Assembly (NCBI RefSeq): GCF_019428685.1
Contig: NZ_CP080096.1
Coordinates: 620,001 to 684,000 of the forward strand
Direction of reading: 5' to 3'
Origin: Paraburkholderia edwinii
Lineage (GTDB): Bacteria > Pseudomonadota > Gammaproteobacteria > Burkholderiales > Burkholderiaceae
Length of the DNA stretch: 64,000 nucleotides
The notes beneath the pieces are model-generated. The model did not search any database. It was not told the DNA's origin and saw nothing but the letters and a program-made list of their open reading frames with translations. Shown here piece after piece: positions 41,514-51,368 of the stretch (the first letter of the stretch is position 1; each line of letters begins with the position of its first letter). The position numbers were made by a program, and so were the translations under genes.

Positions 41514-42455
41514 ATGAACGTTTCCCCGATCCACGAGCTTGAGTTTTCCGCCAGCGTGATGGCGGTGCCGCCGCTTGCGCGCCGCGCGGATTTCAGTCTC
41601 GACGCCGAGGAAAATGCGAAGCTGATTCGCCATATCGAAGCGGGCGGCGTGCGCACAGTGCTTTACGGCGGCAATGCCAACCTCTATCACGTCGCGGTCA
41701 GCGAGTATCGCGACCTGCTCGATATGCTCGCGGCGAGCGCCGGCCCGCAGACCCGCGTGATACCGGCGCTCGGCGCCGACTACGGCAAGATGCTGGACGA
41801 GGCGCGCATGCTCGCGCAAACCGCCTACCGTACGGCGATGGTGTTGCCGTTTTCGGGCTTCACCACGTCGGCGGGCGTCGAAGCGGGGCTCGCGTGCATC
41901 GCCGATATCGCGGGCATGCCCCTCACGCTGTACATCAAGAGCGAGGACTATATCGACGTCGACGCACTCGCGCGCCTTGTGAACCGGGGCACGCTGATTG
42001 CGGTCAAGTACGCGATCGTGCGGCGCAATCCGTCCGACGATCCGTACTTGCGGCGGCTGCTCGAACAGATCGATCGTGTGCGCGTGATTTCCGGCATGGG
42101 CGAGCGGCCGGCGCTCGTGCACGTGCAGGAATTCGGACTTGCCGCCTGGACCACGGGCTCGGGCTGCATCGCACCGCATGCGGTGACGGCGCTGCTGAAC
42201 GCGGCGAAGTCGAATCGCGACGGCGAAGCGCGCCGTCTTTACGAGGCGTTCATGCCGCTCGAAACGCTACGCGACGAAATCTCGTTGATCCGCGTGCTGC
42301 ACGACGCGGTGACGATGTCGAAAATCGCGGACATGGGGCCGATTCTTCCGCTCCTCAGTTCGACGCCGATCGAACATCATGCGAAGATCGATGCTGCGAC
42401 GCAGGCACTGCTCGCATTCGAGCGCCGTCTCGCGGGTTCTTCCGCGAGCAACTGA
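41514..42455 (+). CDS. 2-keto-3-deoxy-L-arabonate dehydratase (DapA/NanA superfamily)
   Basis: A 313-residue class I aldolase-fold enzyme. Tyr140 ('LTLYIKSEDY') and Lys165 ('TLIAVKYAIV') are at the positions of the catalytic Tyr and Schiff-base Lys of dihydrodipicolinate synthase. The pyruvate-binding GTTGE motif is replaced by 'YGGNANLYHV', as in L-2-keto-3-deoxyarabonate dehydratases. It converts 2-keto-3-deoxy-L-arabonate to 2-oxoglutarate semialdehyde. The next three genes supply the steps on either side, which supports this over a lysine or sialate role. First gene of the + strand operon. Confidence 0.82.
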   Translation: MNVSPIHELEFSASVMAVPPLARRADFSLDAEENAKLIRHIEAGGVRTVLYGGNANLYHVAVSEYRDLLDMLAASAGPQTRVIPALGADYGKMLDEARMLAQTAYRTAMVLPFSGFTTSAGVEAGLACIADIAGMPLTLYIKSEDYIDVDALARLVNRGTLIAVKYAIVRRNPSDDPYLRRLLEQIDRVRVISGMGERPALVHVQEFGLAAWTTGSGCIAPHAVTALLNAAKSNRDGEARRLYEAFMPLETLRDEISLIRVLHDAVTMSKIADMGPILPLLSSTPIEHHAKIDAATQALLAFERRLAGSSASN

Positions 42456-42536
42456 AGGCGCATACCCACTATTTGGTTTTGAGCCGCGCGCGACAACGCG
42501 AATGCATGCTGCGCGGCACATGACAGGAGTTGCAAC

Positions 42537-44117
42537 ATGCAGATTACCGGAGACATGCTGATCGGCGGGTCCGCGGTGCGCGGTACCAAGGGCACGCTGC
42601 GCGCGTTCGACCCGGCCCGCAACATGGAGATCGAGCCCGAGTTTGGCGCAGGCGGCACGGTGGAAGTAGACCGTGCGTGCGAACTGGCCGCGCTTGCGTT
42701 CGACCCGTATCGTCAGGCGCCGCTCGAAAAGCGCGCACGTCTTCTCGAAGCGATCGCGGACAACATCGTCGCGCTCGGCGACACGTTGATCGAACGCGCG
42801 CAAGCCGAATCGGCGCTGCCGAAGGCGCGCCTCGAAGGCGAACGCGGCCGCACGGTTGGCCAGTTGCGTCTTTTCGCATCGCTTGTGCGCGAAGGCCGCT
42901 GGCTTTCCGCGACCATCGATCAGGCAATGCCGGACCGCAAGCCGCTGCCGCGCTCGGATCTGCGTGCACAGAAGATTCCGGTCGGTCCCGTTGCGGTGTT
43001 CGGCGCGAGCAACTTTCCGCTCGCGTTCTCGGTGGCCGGCGGCGATACCGCATCGGCACTCGCGGCTGGCTGCCCGGTCGTGGTGAAGGCGCATCCGGCG
43101 CACCTCGGCACGTCGGAGCTGGTGGGCCGCGCGATCCAGAAGGCGGTGGCCGATAGCGGCCTGCCCGAAGGCGTGTTCTCGCAGCTGGTCGGCGCGGGCA
43201 ATGAAATCGGCGAGGCACTGGTCGCGCATCCGGCGATCAAGTCGGTCGGCTTCACCGGTTCGCGCCGCGGCGGTGTCGCGCTCGTGAATATCGCGTCGAA
43301 GCGCCGTGAGCCGATTCCGGTGTTCGCCGAGATGAGCAGTGTCAACCCGTTCTTCGTGCTGCCGGGCGCGCTTGCGAAGCGTGGCGAAGCGATCGCGAAC
43401 GGCTTCGTCGATTCGGTCACGCTCGGCGTCGGCCAGTTCTGTACGAACCCGGGTATCGTGCTGTTGCTCGACGGCCCGAACAAGCAGACGTTTATCGATG
43501 CGGCCGCCAAGGCACTGGCGCAGAAAGGCGCGCAAAGCATGCTGACCCCGGGCATCGCAAACGCCTATAAAGATGGCGTGTCGCAGCGTCGCGAATTGAA
43601 CGGTGTGCAAAGCATTGCTCAAGGGCAGCAGACCGATGCGACGTGTTCCGCGTTGCCGGTGCTGTTCCAGACGAACGCGATGCAGTTTCTCGCGACCGCG
43701 CAGCTCGAAGACGAAATCTTCGGGCCGACCTCGCTGATCGTCACGTGTAACGACATCGACGAGATGGTGAAGGTGGCCGAGTACATCGAAGGCCAGCTGA
43801 CCGCGACGCTGCAGATCGAGCAGGAAGACTACGAGCTCGCGCGCAAACTGCTGCCGACGCTCGAGCGCAAGGCCGGTCGCATTCTCGCGAACGGCTATCC
43901 GACGGGCGTCGAAGTGTGTCATGCGATGGTGCACGGCGGCCCGTATCCGGCCACGTCCGATTCGCGCGCGACGTCGGTCGGCGCGATGGCGATCGAGCGT
44001 TTCCTGCGCCCGGTCTGCTATCAGGATCTGCCGGCTGCGCTGTTGCCTGAAGCGCTGCACGACGAAAACCCGCTGAAACTGCTGCGCATTCTCGACGGCA
44101 AGCCGGTGCAAGCGTAA
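42537..44117 (+). CDS. 2-oxoglutarate semialdehyde dehydrogenase (2,5-dioxovalerate dehydrogenase)
   Basis: A 526-residue aldehyde dehydrogenase. The Rossmann segment has '[40 protein letters not shown]' and '[10 protein letters not shown]'; the catalytic Glu is in '[18 protein letters not shown]' and Cys in '[16 protein letters not shown]'. The spacing and the '[30 protein letters not shown]' end are typical of ketoglutarate semialdehyde dehydrogenases, which yield 2-oxoglutarate with NAD(P)+. It lies 81 bp after the dehydratase gene whose product it would use. Confidence 0.9.
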   Translation: MQITGDMLIGGSAVRGTKGTLRAFDPARNMEIEPEFGAGGTVEVDRACELAALAFDPYRQAPLEKRARLLEAIADNIVALGDTLIERAQAESALPKARLEGERGRTVGQLRLFASLVREGRWLSATIDQAMPDRKPLPRSDLRAQKIPVGPVAVFGASNFPLAFSVAGGDTASALAAGCPVVVKAHPAHLGTSELVGRAIQKAVADSGLPEGVFSQLVGAGNEIGEALVAHPAIKSVGFTGSRRGGVALVNIASKRREPIPVFAEMSSVNPFFVLPGALAKRGEAIANGFVDSVTLGVGQFCTNPGIVLLLDGPNKQTFIDAAAKALAQKGAQSMLTPGIANAYKDGVSQRRELNGVQSIAQGQQTDATCSALPVLFQTNAMQFLATAQLEDEIFGPTSLIVTCNDIDEMVKVAEYIEGQLTATLQIEQEDYELARKLLPTLERKAGRILANGYPTGVEVCHAMVHGGPYPATSDSRATSVGAMAIERFLRPVCYQDLPAALLPEALHDENPLKLLRILDGKPVQA

Positions 44118-44156
44118 TACGCGCGCAACGTGCAAAACGTGAAATAGCGTAGTTAG

Positions 44157-44184
44157 CGTGCCGGGCGAAGCATCGCCCGGCACG
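44157..44184. repeat. Perfect 12-bp stem hairpin between pathway genes
   Basis: CGTGCCGGGCGA and TCGCCCGGCACG around AGCA, 40 nt after the dehydrogenase stop and about 100 nt before the lactonase gene. No T tract follows. It may limit read-through or protect the upstream mRNA, giving unequal expression within the operon. Confidence 0.6.
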
Positions 44185-44282
44185 TCACCATCCGAATCAG
44201 AATCAAGACCCACGACGCGCAACGCGCAACGTACCCGTCTTATCGCGCGCTGCAGCCGTCGACCACGACGACCAATCCCGCG

Positions 44283-45239
44283 ATGAACGACACCGCCCTG
44301 ACCAACAATACCCGCCGCTATCCCGATCCCGCCGTTCGAATTCTCGACCCGCGTTTTACCGCGTTGCGGCTCTCGTCCGCCTCGGTCGAATGTCTGTTCC
44401 AGGGGACACGCTGGTCCGAAGGACCGGTGTGGTTCGGCGACGGCCGTTATCTGCTGTGGAGCGACATCCCGAATAACCGCATCTTGCGATGGGATGAAGA
44501 GACCGGCGCGGTCACGCCGTTCCGCCGTCCGTCGAATAACTCAAACGGCAATACGCGTGATCGCGAGGGGCGCCTCGTGACCTGCGAACATCTGACGCGC
44601 CGCGTCACTCGCACCGAATATGACGGTTCGATCACGGTGCTGGCCGACCGTTACGAGGGCAAGCGTTTCAATTCGCCAAACGACGTCGTCGTTAAATCCG
44701 ACGGGTCGACCTGGTTCACCGATCCGAGCTTCGGCATCGACAGCTTTTACGAAGGTGAAAAGCAGGAACCCGAAATGCCGCAGCGCGTGTATCGCGTCGA
44801 CGGGCAATCCGGCGAGGTGACGCTCGTCGACGACGAAGTGATCGGCCCGAACGGCCTCGCGTTTTCGCCCGACGAATCGGTGCTCTATATCGTCGAGTCG
44901 CGCGGCGAGCCGCGCACGATTCGCGCCTTCGATGTCGTGCAAAACGGCCGCGCGCTCGCGAATAACCGCGTGCTGATCGACGCGGGTCCATCAGGCACGC
45001 CCGATGGCTTTCGCGTCGATATCCACGGCAATCTGTGGTGCGGCTGGGGCATGGGCACCGACGAACTCGACGGCGTGCGCGTGTTTTCGCCGAACGGCGA
45101 AGCGCTTGGCCATATCGCGTTGCCGGAGCGCTGCGCGAATGTCTGTTTCGGCGGCCGGCATCGCAACCGGCTTTTTATGGCCGCGAGCCACGGGCTTTAC
45201 GCGCTGTACGTGAATACGCAGGGCGTCAAGGGCGGCTAA
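44283..45239 (+). CDS. SMP-30/gluconolactonase-family lactonase, probable L-arabinolactonase
   Basis: A 318-residue six-bladed propeller enzyme. Metal-site residues are visible: Glu in 'TRWSEGPVWFGDGRYLLWSDIPNNRILRW', Asn in 'RFNSPNDVVVKSDGSTWFTDPSFGID' and Asp in 'GTPDGFRVDIHGNLWCGWGMG'. The family hydrolyses aldonolactones; the operon points to L-arabino-1,4-lactone, giving L-arabonate for the dehydratase encoded next. It is preceded by a strong hairpin and followed by the dehydratase gene after 47 bp. Confidence 0.87.
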   Translation: MNDTALTNNTRRYPDPAVRILDPRFTALRLSSASVECLFQGTRWSEGPVWFGDGRYLLWSDIPNNRILRWDEETGAVTPFRRPSNNSNGNTRDREGRLVTCEHLTRRVTRTEYDGSITVLADRYEGKRFNSPNDVVVKSDGSTWFTDPSFGIDSFYEGEKQEPEMPQRVYRVDGQSGEVTLVDDEVIGPNGLAFSPDESVLYIVESRGEPRTIRAFDVVQNGRALANNRVLIDAGPSGTPDGFRVDIHGNLWCGWGMGTDELDGVRVFSPNGEALGHIALPERCANVCFGGRHRNRLFMAASHGLYALYVNTQGVKGG

Positions 45240-45286
45240 TAGACCGCTAAGTACCGCGACGGACGCCTAACCAATCAGGAGCAGAT

Positions 45287-47020
45287 GTGGCAAAGAGGAA
45301 GACACCAGAGGAATTGCGCAGCCATCGCTGGTATGGCGTGAACGACCTGCGTTCGTTCGGACATCGGTCGCGCACGGCGCAAATGGGCTATAGCCGCGAC
45401 GAGTATGCAGGCAAACCGGTCATCGCGATCCTCAATACGTGGAGCGAGATGAACCCGTGCCATACGCATTTCAAGCAGCGTGTCGAGGAAGTGAAACGGG
45501 GCATCTGGCAGGCCGGCGGCTTCCCGATCGAACTGCCGGTGCAGACGCTCTCCGAGCCGTTCCAGAAGCCGACTACGATGCTCTACCGCAACTTTCTCGC
45601 GATGGAAGCGGAAGAGACGTTGCGTTCGTATCCGGCCGACGGCGTCGTATTGATGGGCGGCTGCGACAAGACCACGCCCGCGCTGCTGATGGGCGCGATC
45701 TCGATGGACCTGCCCACCATCTTTTTGCCGGCCGGCCCGATGTTGCGCGGCAACTGGAACGGCGCGACGCTTGGTTCGGGATCCGATACGTGGAAGTACT
45801 GGGCCGATCTACGCGCCGGCAAGATTACCGAAGACGACTGGCGCGGCGTGGAAGGCGGCATTGCACGCTCGCCGGGTCACTGCATGACGATGGGTACCGC
45901 CTCGACAATGACGAGCGCGGCCGAAGCGCTCGGCTTCACGCTGCCCGGTTTCGCCTCGATTCCCGCGCCCGATTCGCGGCACGCGCAGATGTCAGCGAAA
46001 ACCGGCATGCGCATCGTCGAGATGGTGTGGGACGACCTGAAGCCGTCGGACATTCTGACGGCGCGCTCGATTGATAACGCTGTGACGACCTGCCTCGCAT
46101 TGTCGGGTTCGACGAATGCGATCGTGCATATGATCGCGCTCGCGCGACGTGCCGGCATCGATCTCACGCTCGACCGTTACGATGCGCTGTCGCGTCGCAC
46201 GCCCGTGCTCGCGAACGTGCGTCCGACCGGTCAGTACCTGATGGAAGACTTCTACTACGCGGGTGGGCTGCAGGCGATGCTCGCGGAGTTGGGAGACCTG
46301 ATCGATCGCTCGCAGAAAACGGTGAATGGCCGCACGATCGGAGAAAACCTCGAAGGCGCGCGCATTTTCAACGACGACGTGATCCGCCGCCGTGAAACGC
46401 CACTGATGCCCGACAACGGCCTCGCCGTCCTGCGCGGCAATATCGCGCCCGACGGGGCGGTGATCAAGCCCGGCGCCGCGGAAGCGAAATTGCTCGTGCA
46501 TACGGGCCGCGCGGTGGTGTTCAAGGACTACAACGACATGGCCGCGCGCATCGATAGCGACACGCTCGATATCGACGAAACCTGCGTGATCGTGCTGCAG
46601 CACGCAGGTCCGGTCGGCGCGCCCGGCATGCCCGAATGGGGGCAACTGCCGATCCCGCGGAAGCTGCTGCAAAAGGGCGTGCGCGACATGCTGCGCATTT
46701 CCGATGCACGCATGAGCGGCACGAGCTACGGCGCATGCGTGCTGCACGTGGCGCCGGAGTCGTTTATCGGCGGTCCGTTTGCGCTTGTGCGCGATGGCGA
46801 TCTGATCGAACTCGATGTGCCGCAACGCAAGCTCAACGTGCTCGTAAGCGACGAAGAGCTCGCGCGCCGCAAGGCTGAGTGGGTCGTACCCGAACCGCGG
46901 TTCACGCGTGGCTACGGCGCGATGCATCAGATTCATGTGATGCAGGCGGACAAGGGCTGCGATTTCGACTTTCTGCAGCGCGGCGGCGCCGTGGCGGATG
47001 GCGAGCCGGAGATCCACTAG
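45287..47020 (+). CDS. L-arabonate dehydratase (IlvD/Edd family)
   Basis: A 577-residue Fe-S dehydratase. Cluster-binding cysteines are Cys58 ('EMNPCHTHF'), Cys126 ('[18 protein letters not shown]') and Cys199 ('[14 protein letters not shown]'). The length and '[15 protein letters not shown]' fit pentonate dehydratases better than dihydroxyacid dehydratase. It converts L-arabonate to 2-keto-3-deoxy-L-arabonate. The start is GTG at 45287. Last gene of the four-gene pathway. Confidence 0.88.
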   Translation: MAKRKTPEELRSHRWYGVNDLRSFGHRSRTAQMGYSRDEYAGKPVIAILNTWSEMNPCHTHFKQRVEEVKRGIWQAGGFPIELPVQTLSEPFQKPTTMLYRNFLAMEAEETLRSYPADGVVLMGGCDKTTPALLMGAISMDLPTIFLPAGPMLRGNWNGATLGSGSDTWKYWADLRAGKITEDDWRGVEGGIARSPGHCMTMGTASTMTSAAEALGFTLPGFASIPAPDSRHAQMSAKTGMRIVEMVWDDLKPSDILTARSIDNAVTTCLALSGSTNAIVHMIALARRAGIDLTLDRYDALSRRTPVLANVRPTGQYLMEDFYYAGGLQAMLAELGDLIDRSQKTVNGRTIGENLEGARIFNDDVIRRRETPLMPDNGLAVLRGNIAPDGAVIKPGAAEAKLLVHTGRAVVFKDYNDMAARIDSDTLDIDETCVIVLQHAGPVGAPGMPEWGQLPIPRKLLQKGVRDMLRISDARMSGTSYGACVLHVAPESFIGGPFALVRDGDLIELDVPQRKLNVLVSDEELARRKAEWVVPEPRFTRGYGAMHQIHVMQADKGCDFDFLQRGGAVADGEPEIH

Positions 47021-47187
47021 AACTGAAGCCGGGCCGATCGATTCCGTCGTCTAGTATCCGCGTGCTTTCCGCACGCGGCTACGTTCGCTGCGGCTGCTGC
47101 TGCGGCGGTAATACCGTGCCGCGCGGGTCGCACTACCGCATCGTGCCGCTCGCAACACCGCAAGCAAGGCTCGAGCGCAGCAGAGCA

Positions 47188-47793
47188 TCAATAACCCACG
47201 CGATAAACGCGCCCCGTCTGCGCGCCTTCCACACTGCGCAGATAGGCCAACGCCGCGCGTTGCGCGCTCACAGGCTCAAAGCCGCGGAAATACGGCGCAT
47301 AGCTATCCATCGCTTCGGTCAGCACCGTCGGACTCACGATGTTGATGCGGATACCGCGCGGCAGTTCGATCGCCGCACCGCGTACGAAGCCCTCTAGCGC
47401 GAGATTGACGGTGGTCGCGCTGACGCCCTCGCGAATCGGTTCGTCGGCGAGAATGCCGCTCGTGAGCGTGAACGAGCCGCCGTCGTTCATGTAGCGCAGC
47501 GCGCCGAATACGACGTTGACCTGACCCATCAGTTTGTCGTCGAGACCCTTGCGGAACTGATCGATCGTCATGTCCGTCATCGGGCCGAAGAACACCTTGC
47601 CCGTTGCCGTCACAACGCCGTCCACTTTGCCGATCTCGCTGAAGAGCTGCTCGATGCTCGCGGGATCGGTGCTGTCGACGCGATGCGCGCCGCGCGTTGC
47701 ACCGACTTCGATCACCTCATGGCGGGCCTTCAATTCTTGCGCGACGGCGCGGCCGAGCGTGCCGGTCGCGCCGATCAGAATGATTTTTTTCAT
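47188..47793 (-). CDS. Short-chain dehydrogenase/reductase
   Basis: A 201-residue SDR protein, shorter than classical members. 'MKKIILIGATGTLGRAVAQEL' is the nucleotide-binding loop. 'GVSATTVNLALEGFVRGAAIELPRGIRINIVSPTVL' follows the usual active-site layout, but the catalytic Tyr-X3-Lys is replaced by Thr-X3-Asn-containing sequence, as in small atypical SDRs. GAGGAG precedes the ATG at 47793; the longer frame to 47865 runs through the promoter. Paired GTGCA-type sequences lie 47-77 bp upstream. Confidence 0.85.
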   Translation of the reverse strand: MKKIILIGATGTLGRAVAQELKARHEVIEVGATRGAHRVDSTDPASIEQLFSEIGKVDGVVTATGKVFFGPMTDMTIDQFRKGLDDKLMGQVNVVFGALRYMNDGGSFTLTSGILADEPIREGVSATTVNLALEGFVRGAAIELPRGIRINIVSPTVLTEAMDSYAPYFRGFEPVSAQRAALAYLRSVEGAQTGRVYRVGY

Positions 47794-47839
47794 GTTGTTC
47801 AGCTCCTCTACGAGGTTGACGGTGGAGCTGATTGTTACA

Positions 47840-47870
47840 GTGCATTTGCACGGAAACAAGCACATTGCAC
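47840..47870. promoter_or_regulatory. Paired GTGCA operator-like sequences before the SDR gene
   Basis: GTGCATTTGCAC (47840-47851, perfect palindrome) and GCACATTGCAC (47860-47870) begin 20 bp apart, two helical turns, so two dimers could bind on the same face. No regulator gene is adjacent. Confidence 0.4.
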
Positions 47871-47975
47871 TCCTTCATTTGGAGCGCCTGCATTTGAGGC
47901 TGAATGCGCCGATGTGCGCGACCCGGTTAAATCGCCCGACGAAATAAGCGCAAACCCAATACAAATTACCTGTCG

Positions 47976-48479
47976 CTACTTGTCGCGCTCCTTGTTACGC
48001 TTGAATTCGATCACTCGCCCAGGCCGTCGATGATTGAGCGCAAAGTGGACGCGGCCGCGAAACTCCGGATCTTTTTGCGCACGCGTCCGCTCGTCCGGAT
48101 GCCCCGCTACATCGGGCGGCATCATGCCTTTCTCGACGACCGTATAGCCGGGCTCCACAGCAAGCAGCACACCGCTGCCGCCTGCCCGGCTATCGAATCC
48201 CGCAAGACCGTCACCCGCTTCAGGCACGGCGTTGTCGAGCGTCGCGTTGCTCGTCGTCACTTCGTCCGGGCCGATCGTGCCGTAGCCCGCGAGACGCGCG
48301 GCCTCGCGGTTCTTGCCATCGGTATCGACGGTGCTGTCATGCGTGCGGTCGTTGTGCATTTCCATGCTCAGCATCGATCGCTCGGGCGACTTTTCGTGCG
48401 TCCGTGTTTGCGTTTGTGCTTGCGTCTGCTCGGGTTGCTGCGACGATGGTTCGGGCTTGTCGGTTTGATCGGCGCTCAT
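47976..48479 (-). CDS. Hydrophilic protein of unknown function
   Basis: A 167-residue polar protein. The first 35 residues are low-complexity (PEPSSQQPEQTQAQTQTRT), the middle is acidic and Gly-rich, and the C-terminus is basic ('HFALNHRRPGRVIEFKRNKERDK'). No domain is recognised; the composition suggests a disordered or stress-related protein. A full AAGGAGG site precedes the ATG. Single gene. Confidence 0.75.
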   Translation of the reverse strand: MSADQTDKPEPSSQQPEQTQAQTQTRTHEKSPERSMLSMEMHNDRTHDSTVDTDGKNREAARLAGYGTIGPDEVTTSNATLDNAVPEAGDGLAGFDSRAGGSGVLLAVEPGYTVVEKGMMPPDVAGHPDERTRAQKDPEFRGRVHFALNHRRPGRVIEFKRNKERDK

Positions 48480-48847
48480 CTGCGTTCCTCCTTACGAATC
48501 GGCTTCATCGGAAGTTCAGCAAGACCTGTTCCGGCAAAGCGCGGATCGCACAAACGGACGGAAATGCATGGGAACCCGCCAACGCGAGATCGAGTCAATG
48601 GCGACGTCAGCGACGATCATGCCCGCATGTCAGATACGCGACTTAAAGCGTCCGCTAAGCGCGCTCGGCATTTTTTTGTGTTTTTTTAATGGACGCGAAT
48701 TTTCTACAGAGTATCATCGACTTTCGACCAGGCGTTGGCAGTTAGTAATAATCCTAAGCTTTACAACGCCACAGTAATGGCCGACGTGGGCAGTACGGTA
48801 ATGCACTTTCTCGAACCGTCATTGAGGCAGTCAGGAGCTGATGACTC
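48480..48847. other. Intergenic region
   Basis: About 370 bp between the hydrophilic-protein gene (-) and a small + gene. It has T-rich runs near 48672-48690, likely promoter material. Open frames here are extensions without ribosome sites. Confidence 0.4.
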
Positions 48848-49081
48848 ATGCATGTCGATGCTGCATTCACTCATCGTGGCTATTTGTTGAACTGCTCGCC
48901 GGCGCGCGCCGGCGACGGAACCTGGCAGGCGTATGTCGTCGTATCCCGATCGAGCGACGGCGAGCTGGTCGCTAACCGGTTCTTTCCCTCGGAACTCCGC
49001 TTCCCCGACGAAGCCGCTGCAATCGCGCACGCGCGCGACTGGGCTGTGCGCTGGATCGACGCAAGCAGTATGACGATCTGA
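48848..49081 (+). CDS. Small conserved-looking hypothetical protein
   Basis: A 77-residue protein: beta strands 'YLLNCSPARAGDGTWQAYVVVSRSSDGELVANRFFP' followed by a helix 'DEAAAIAHARDWAVRWIDA'. The strand-strand-strand-helix pattern with a final Trp-Ile resembles small Burkholderiaceae proteins annotated only as hypothetical. AGGAGC precedes the ATG. No function can be assigned. Confidence 0.7.
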   Translation: MHVDAAFTHRGYLLNCSPARAGDGTWQAYVVVSRSSDGELVANRFFPSELRFPDEAAAIAHARDWAVRWIDASSMTI

Positions 49082-49334
49082 CGCAAAGGGCCGCGCGAGC
49101 CGCCGCGGCCCTCGCCTGCAACCCCTACGTTCGATTCCACCTTCGACCTCACGTCCCGCTCCGCGTTCGATGCGTTGGTATTCATCGCCTCGTGAGGTTC
49201 ATGCGCCTCATGAGTCGGCGGGCGCGCGCATCGGCGCGTGCGAAGCCGTGCCGCGCGAGTCCGCAAAAAACGCGGTAATCTCTGGGGACAATTCACTTTT
49301 TGCCGTGTCTCGCGGCACGGCCGCTGTCCTCGCC

Positions 49335-50276
49335 ATGTCAAACGTTTCGCCGAACCAGTGGGGTCTCGAACACATCGTTGCCGAGTTGCGCGCGTCGCGC
49401 GAACAGCTGCATCGCACGCGCCATCCGCGCGGCATTCGCGAACTGCCTTCGCGTCAGGCCGTGATCGATATCGTCGCGGGCCTGCGCGCCGCGCTGTTTC
49501 CGACGCATTGGGGCGCACCCGATCTGACCGATGAAAGCGTCGACTATTACGTCGGGCACACACTCGAAAGCACCTTGCGGCTGCTTGCCGAACAGATCCG
49601 CCGCGCGCTGCGCTTTCTTCCTGAATACGCCGACACGCCGGACGCGGACCTCAGTGCACGCGCGTTCGAAGTCGCACGCGAATTCGGTATGCAGTTGCCG
49701 GCGATTCGCGCGCTGCTCGTGAGCGACATTCAGGCCGCCTACACCGGCGATCCGGCCGCGCAGCACATTACCGAAATCCTGCTCTGCTATCCGGGCGTGT
49801 GGGCGATGACGCATCACCGACTGGCGCATGCGCTGCATCGCCTCGGCGTGCCGCTGCTCGCGCGTTTCATCAACGAGATTGCGCACTCGGCGACCGGTAT
49901 CGACATTCACCCCGGCGCACAAATCGATTCGAGTTTCTTTATCGATCACGGTACGGGCGTTGTGATCGGCGAGACCGCGATCATCGGCAAGCATGTGCGC
50001 GTGTATCAGGCGGTCACGCTCGGCGCGAAGAGCTTCGCGGCGGACATCGACGGCGCGTTGATCAAAGGCAACGCGCGCCATCCGATCGTCGAAGACGACG
50101 TCGTGATCTATGCGGGCGCAACGATTCTCGGCCGTGTGACGATCGGAAAGGGCTCGGTGATCGGCGGCAATGTGTGGCTGACGCATAGTGTGCCGCCGGG
50201 CAGCAGCGTGTCGCAGGGCAAGGTGCGTGAGGGTGAGCGCAGTCGCGAGCGCGGCAACGACGACGGCGCGCGTTAG
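49335..50276 (+). CDS. Serine O-acetyltransferase
   Basis: A 313-residue left-handed beta-helix acetyltransferase of the EpsC/CysE type; it makes O-acetylserine for cysteine synthesis. 'AYTGDPAAQHITEILLCYPGVWAMTHHRLAHALHRLGVPLLARFI' is the SATase helical domain and 'IDIHPGAQIDSSFFIDHGTGVVIGETAIIGKHVRVYQAVTLGA' the hexapeptide repeats with catalytic His residues. The N-terminal 100 residues are the longer EpsC-like extension. The frame is open to 49170; I start at the ATG at 49335 (MSNVSPNQWG), though its ribosome site is weak. It is convergent with folE, 46 bp apart. Confidence 0.9.
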   Translation: MSNVSPNQWGLEHIVAELRASREQLHRTRHPRGIRELPSRQAVIDIVAGLRAALFPTHWGAPDLTDESVDYYVGHTLESTLRLLAEQIRRALRFLPEYADTPDADLSARAFEVAREFGMQLPAIRALLVSDIQAAYTGDPAAQHITEILLCYPGVWAMTHHRLAHALHRLGVPLLARFINEIAHSATGIDIHPGAQIDSSFFIDHGTGVVIGETAIIGKHVRVYQAVTLGAKSFAADIDGALIKGNARHPIVEDDVVIYAGATILGRVTIGKGSVIGGNVWLTHSVPPGSSVSQGKVREGERSRERGNDDGAR

Positions 50277-50322
50277 CGCTCAGCGCGCAAGCAAGCGCAC
50301 CGTCGCGCGCCTGCTGCACGCC

Positions 50323-50973
50323 CTAGGTATTCGCAACAAGCACCGACGACGGGCTGCCGACGATCGACAGGAATTCGCGTCGCGTCGAAGGGTCGGTACG
50401 AAACGTGCCAAGCATCCGCGACGTCACCATCTCCGCGCCGGCCTTGTGCACGCCACGCGTCGACATGCATTGATGCGACGCCTCGAGAATCACGCCGACG
50501 CCTTTCGGCTGCAACACTTCGTTCAGTGTGTCGGCAATCTGCACCGTCATTTTTTCCTGAATCTGCAGACGCTTGGCGAATGCATCGACGAGGCGCGCAA
50601 GCTTCGAAATGCCGACCACGCGATGCTCAGGCAAATACGCGACATGCGCGCGGCCGATGATCGGCACCATGTGATGCTCGCAGTAGCTCTCGAAGCGAAT
50701 GTCCTTCAGCACGATCATTTCATCGTATCCGTCCACTTCGGAGAACGTGCGCGCGAGAATGTCGCGCGGATCGACGTCGTAGCCCGCAAAGAATTCTTCG
50801 TACGCGCGCACCACGCGCGCCGGCGTATCGATCAGGCCTTCGCGCTGCGGATCCTCGCCGGCCCAGCGTAACAGCACACGCACGGCATCTTCGGCTTCTT
50901 CGCGACTCGGGCGGGAGGCGGTCACGCTTTTCTTCGGCGTGGCAGGTGTCAGCTTTTTTTTGCTTGTCGTCAT
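50323..50973 (-). CDS. folE: GTP cyclohydrolase I
   Basis: A 216-residue enzyme forming 7,8-dihydroneopterin triphosphate, the first step of folate synthesis. Diagnostic motifs: '[20 protein letters not shown]', zinc-binding '[22 protein letters not shown]', '[25 protein letters not shown]' and '[12 protein letters not shown]' with the second Cys. The N-terminal 25 residues are Lys/Thr-rich. GGAGGA precedes the ATG at 50973. Burkholderiaceae often carry more than one copy; whether this is the main one cannot be told. Confidence 0.96.
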   Translation of the reverse strand: MTTSKKKLTPATPKKSVTASRPSREEAEDAVRVLLRWAGEDPQREGLIDTPARVVRAYEEFFAGYDVDPRDILARTFSEVDGYDEMIVLKDIRFESYCEHHMVPIIGRAHVAYLPEHRVVGISKLARLVDAFAKRLQIQEKMTVQIADTLNEVLQPKGVGVILEASHQCMSTRGVHKAGAEMVTSRMLGTFRTDPSTRREFLSIVGSPSSVLVANT

Positions 50974-51368
50974 TGTTCCTCCGGTCCCATGCTGTTGTCG
51001 GTTATCACGATTCGCAGTAACGCATGCGCCTTGCGATGTGATTCGTCTGTTGCGGCGATCGTGCTTCGTTCGACTCGTTGAAGATTTCGTGCCAGCCGGA
51101 AGTCGACATCCCACATCGAACATGCCGGCACGAATTTACGTGATTGTATCGAAGGCCGCGCATCGACGATGCGCATAGCATCGTGCATTGCACCAGTACA
51201 GGAAGTGGACTGGGTCTGCACGCCGATTAAGGAAATGATCGTTCGCGGATGCGTGCGTTCGTGACGCGTATTGCGCGCGGTACGTCCGGCGCAGGGGTAG
51301 ATGTCAGACGAGTGTCCAAGCGCGCGGCGCAATGCGGCGTACGCCCGGCAGTGAGCCTCACTTGATGT
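50974..51368. other. Intergenic region upstream of folE
   Basis: About 395 bp between folE and a hypothetical gene, both on the minus strand. The frames crossing it (50970-51332) are out of register with folE and lack coding features. I see no riboswitch-like or palindromic structure. Confidence 0.4.

Noticed and set aside
42267..44222. 651-codon minus-strand open frame opposite the semialdehyde dehydrogenase
   Set aside because: It is antisense to a clear aldehyde dehydrogenase, very rich in Arg and His with no domain; a product of high GC content.
45992..47017. 341-codon minus-strand frame opposite the arabonate dehydratase
   Set aside because: Antisense shadow of an IlvD/Edd gene with all its motifs intact.
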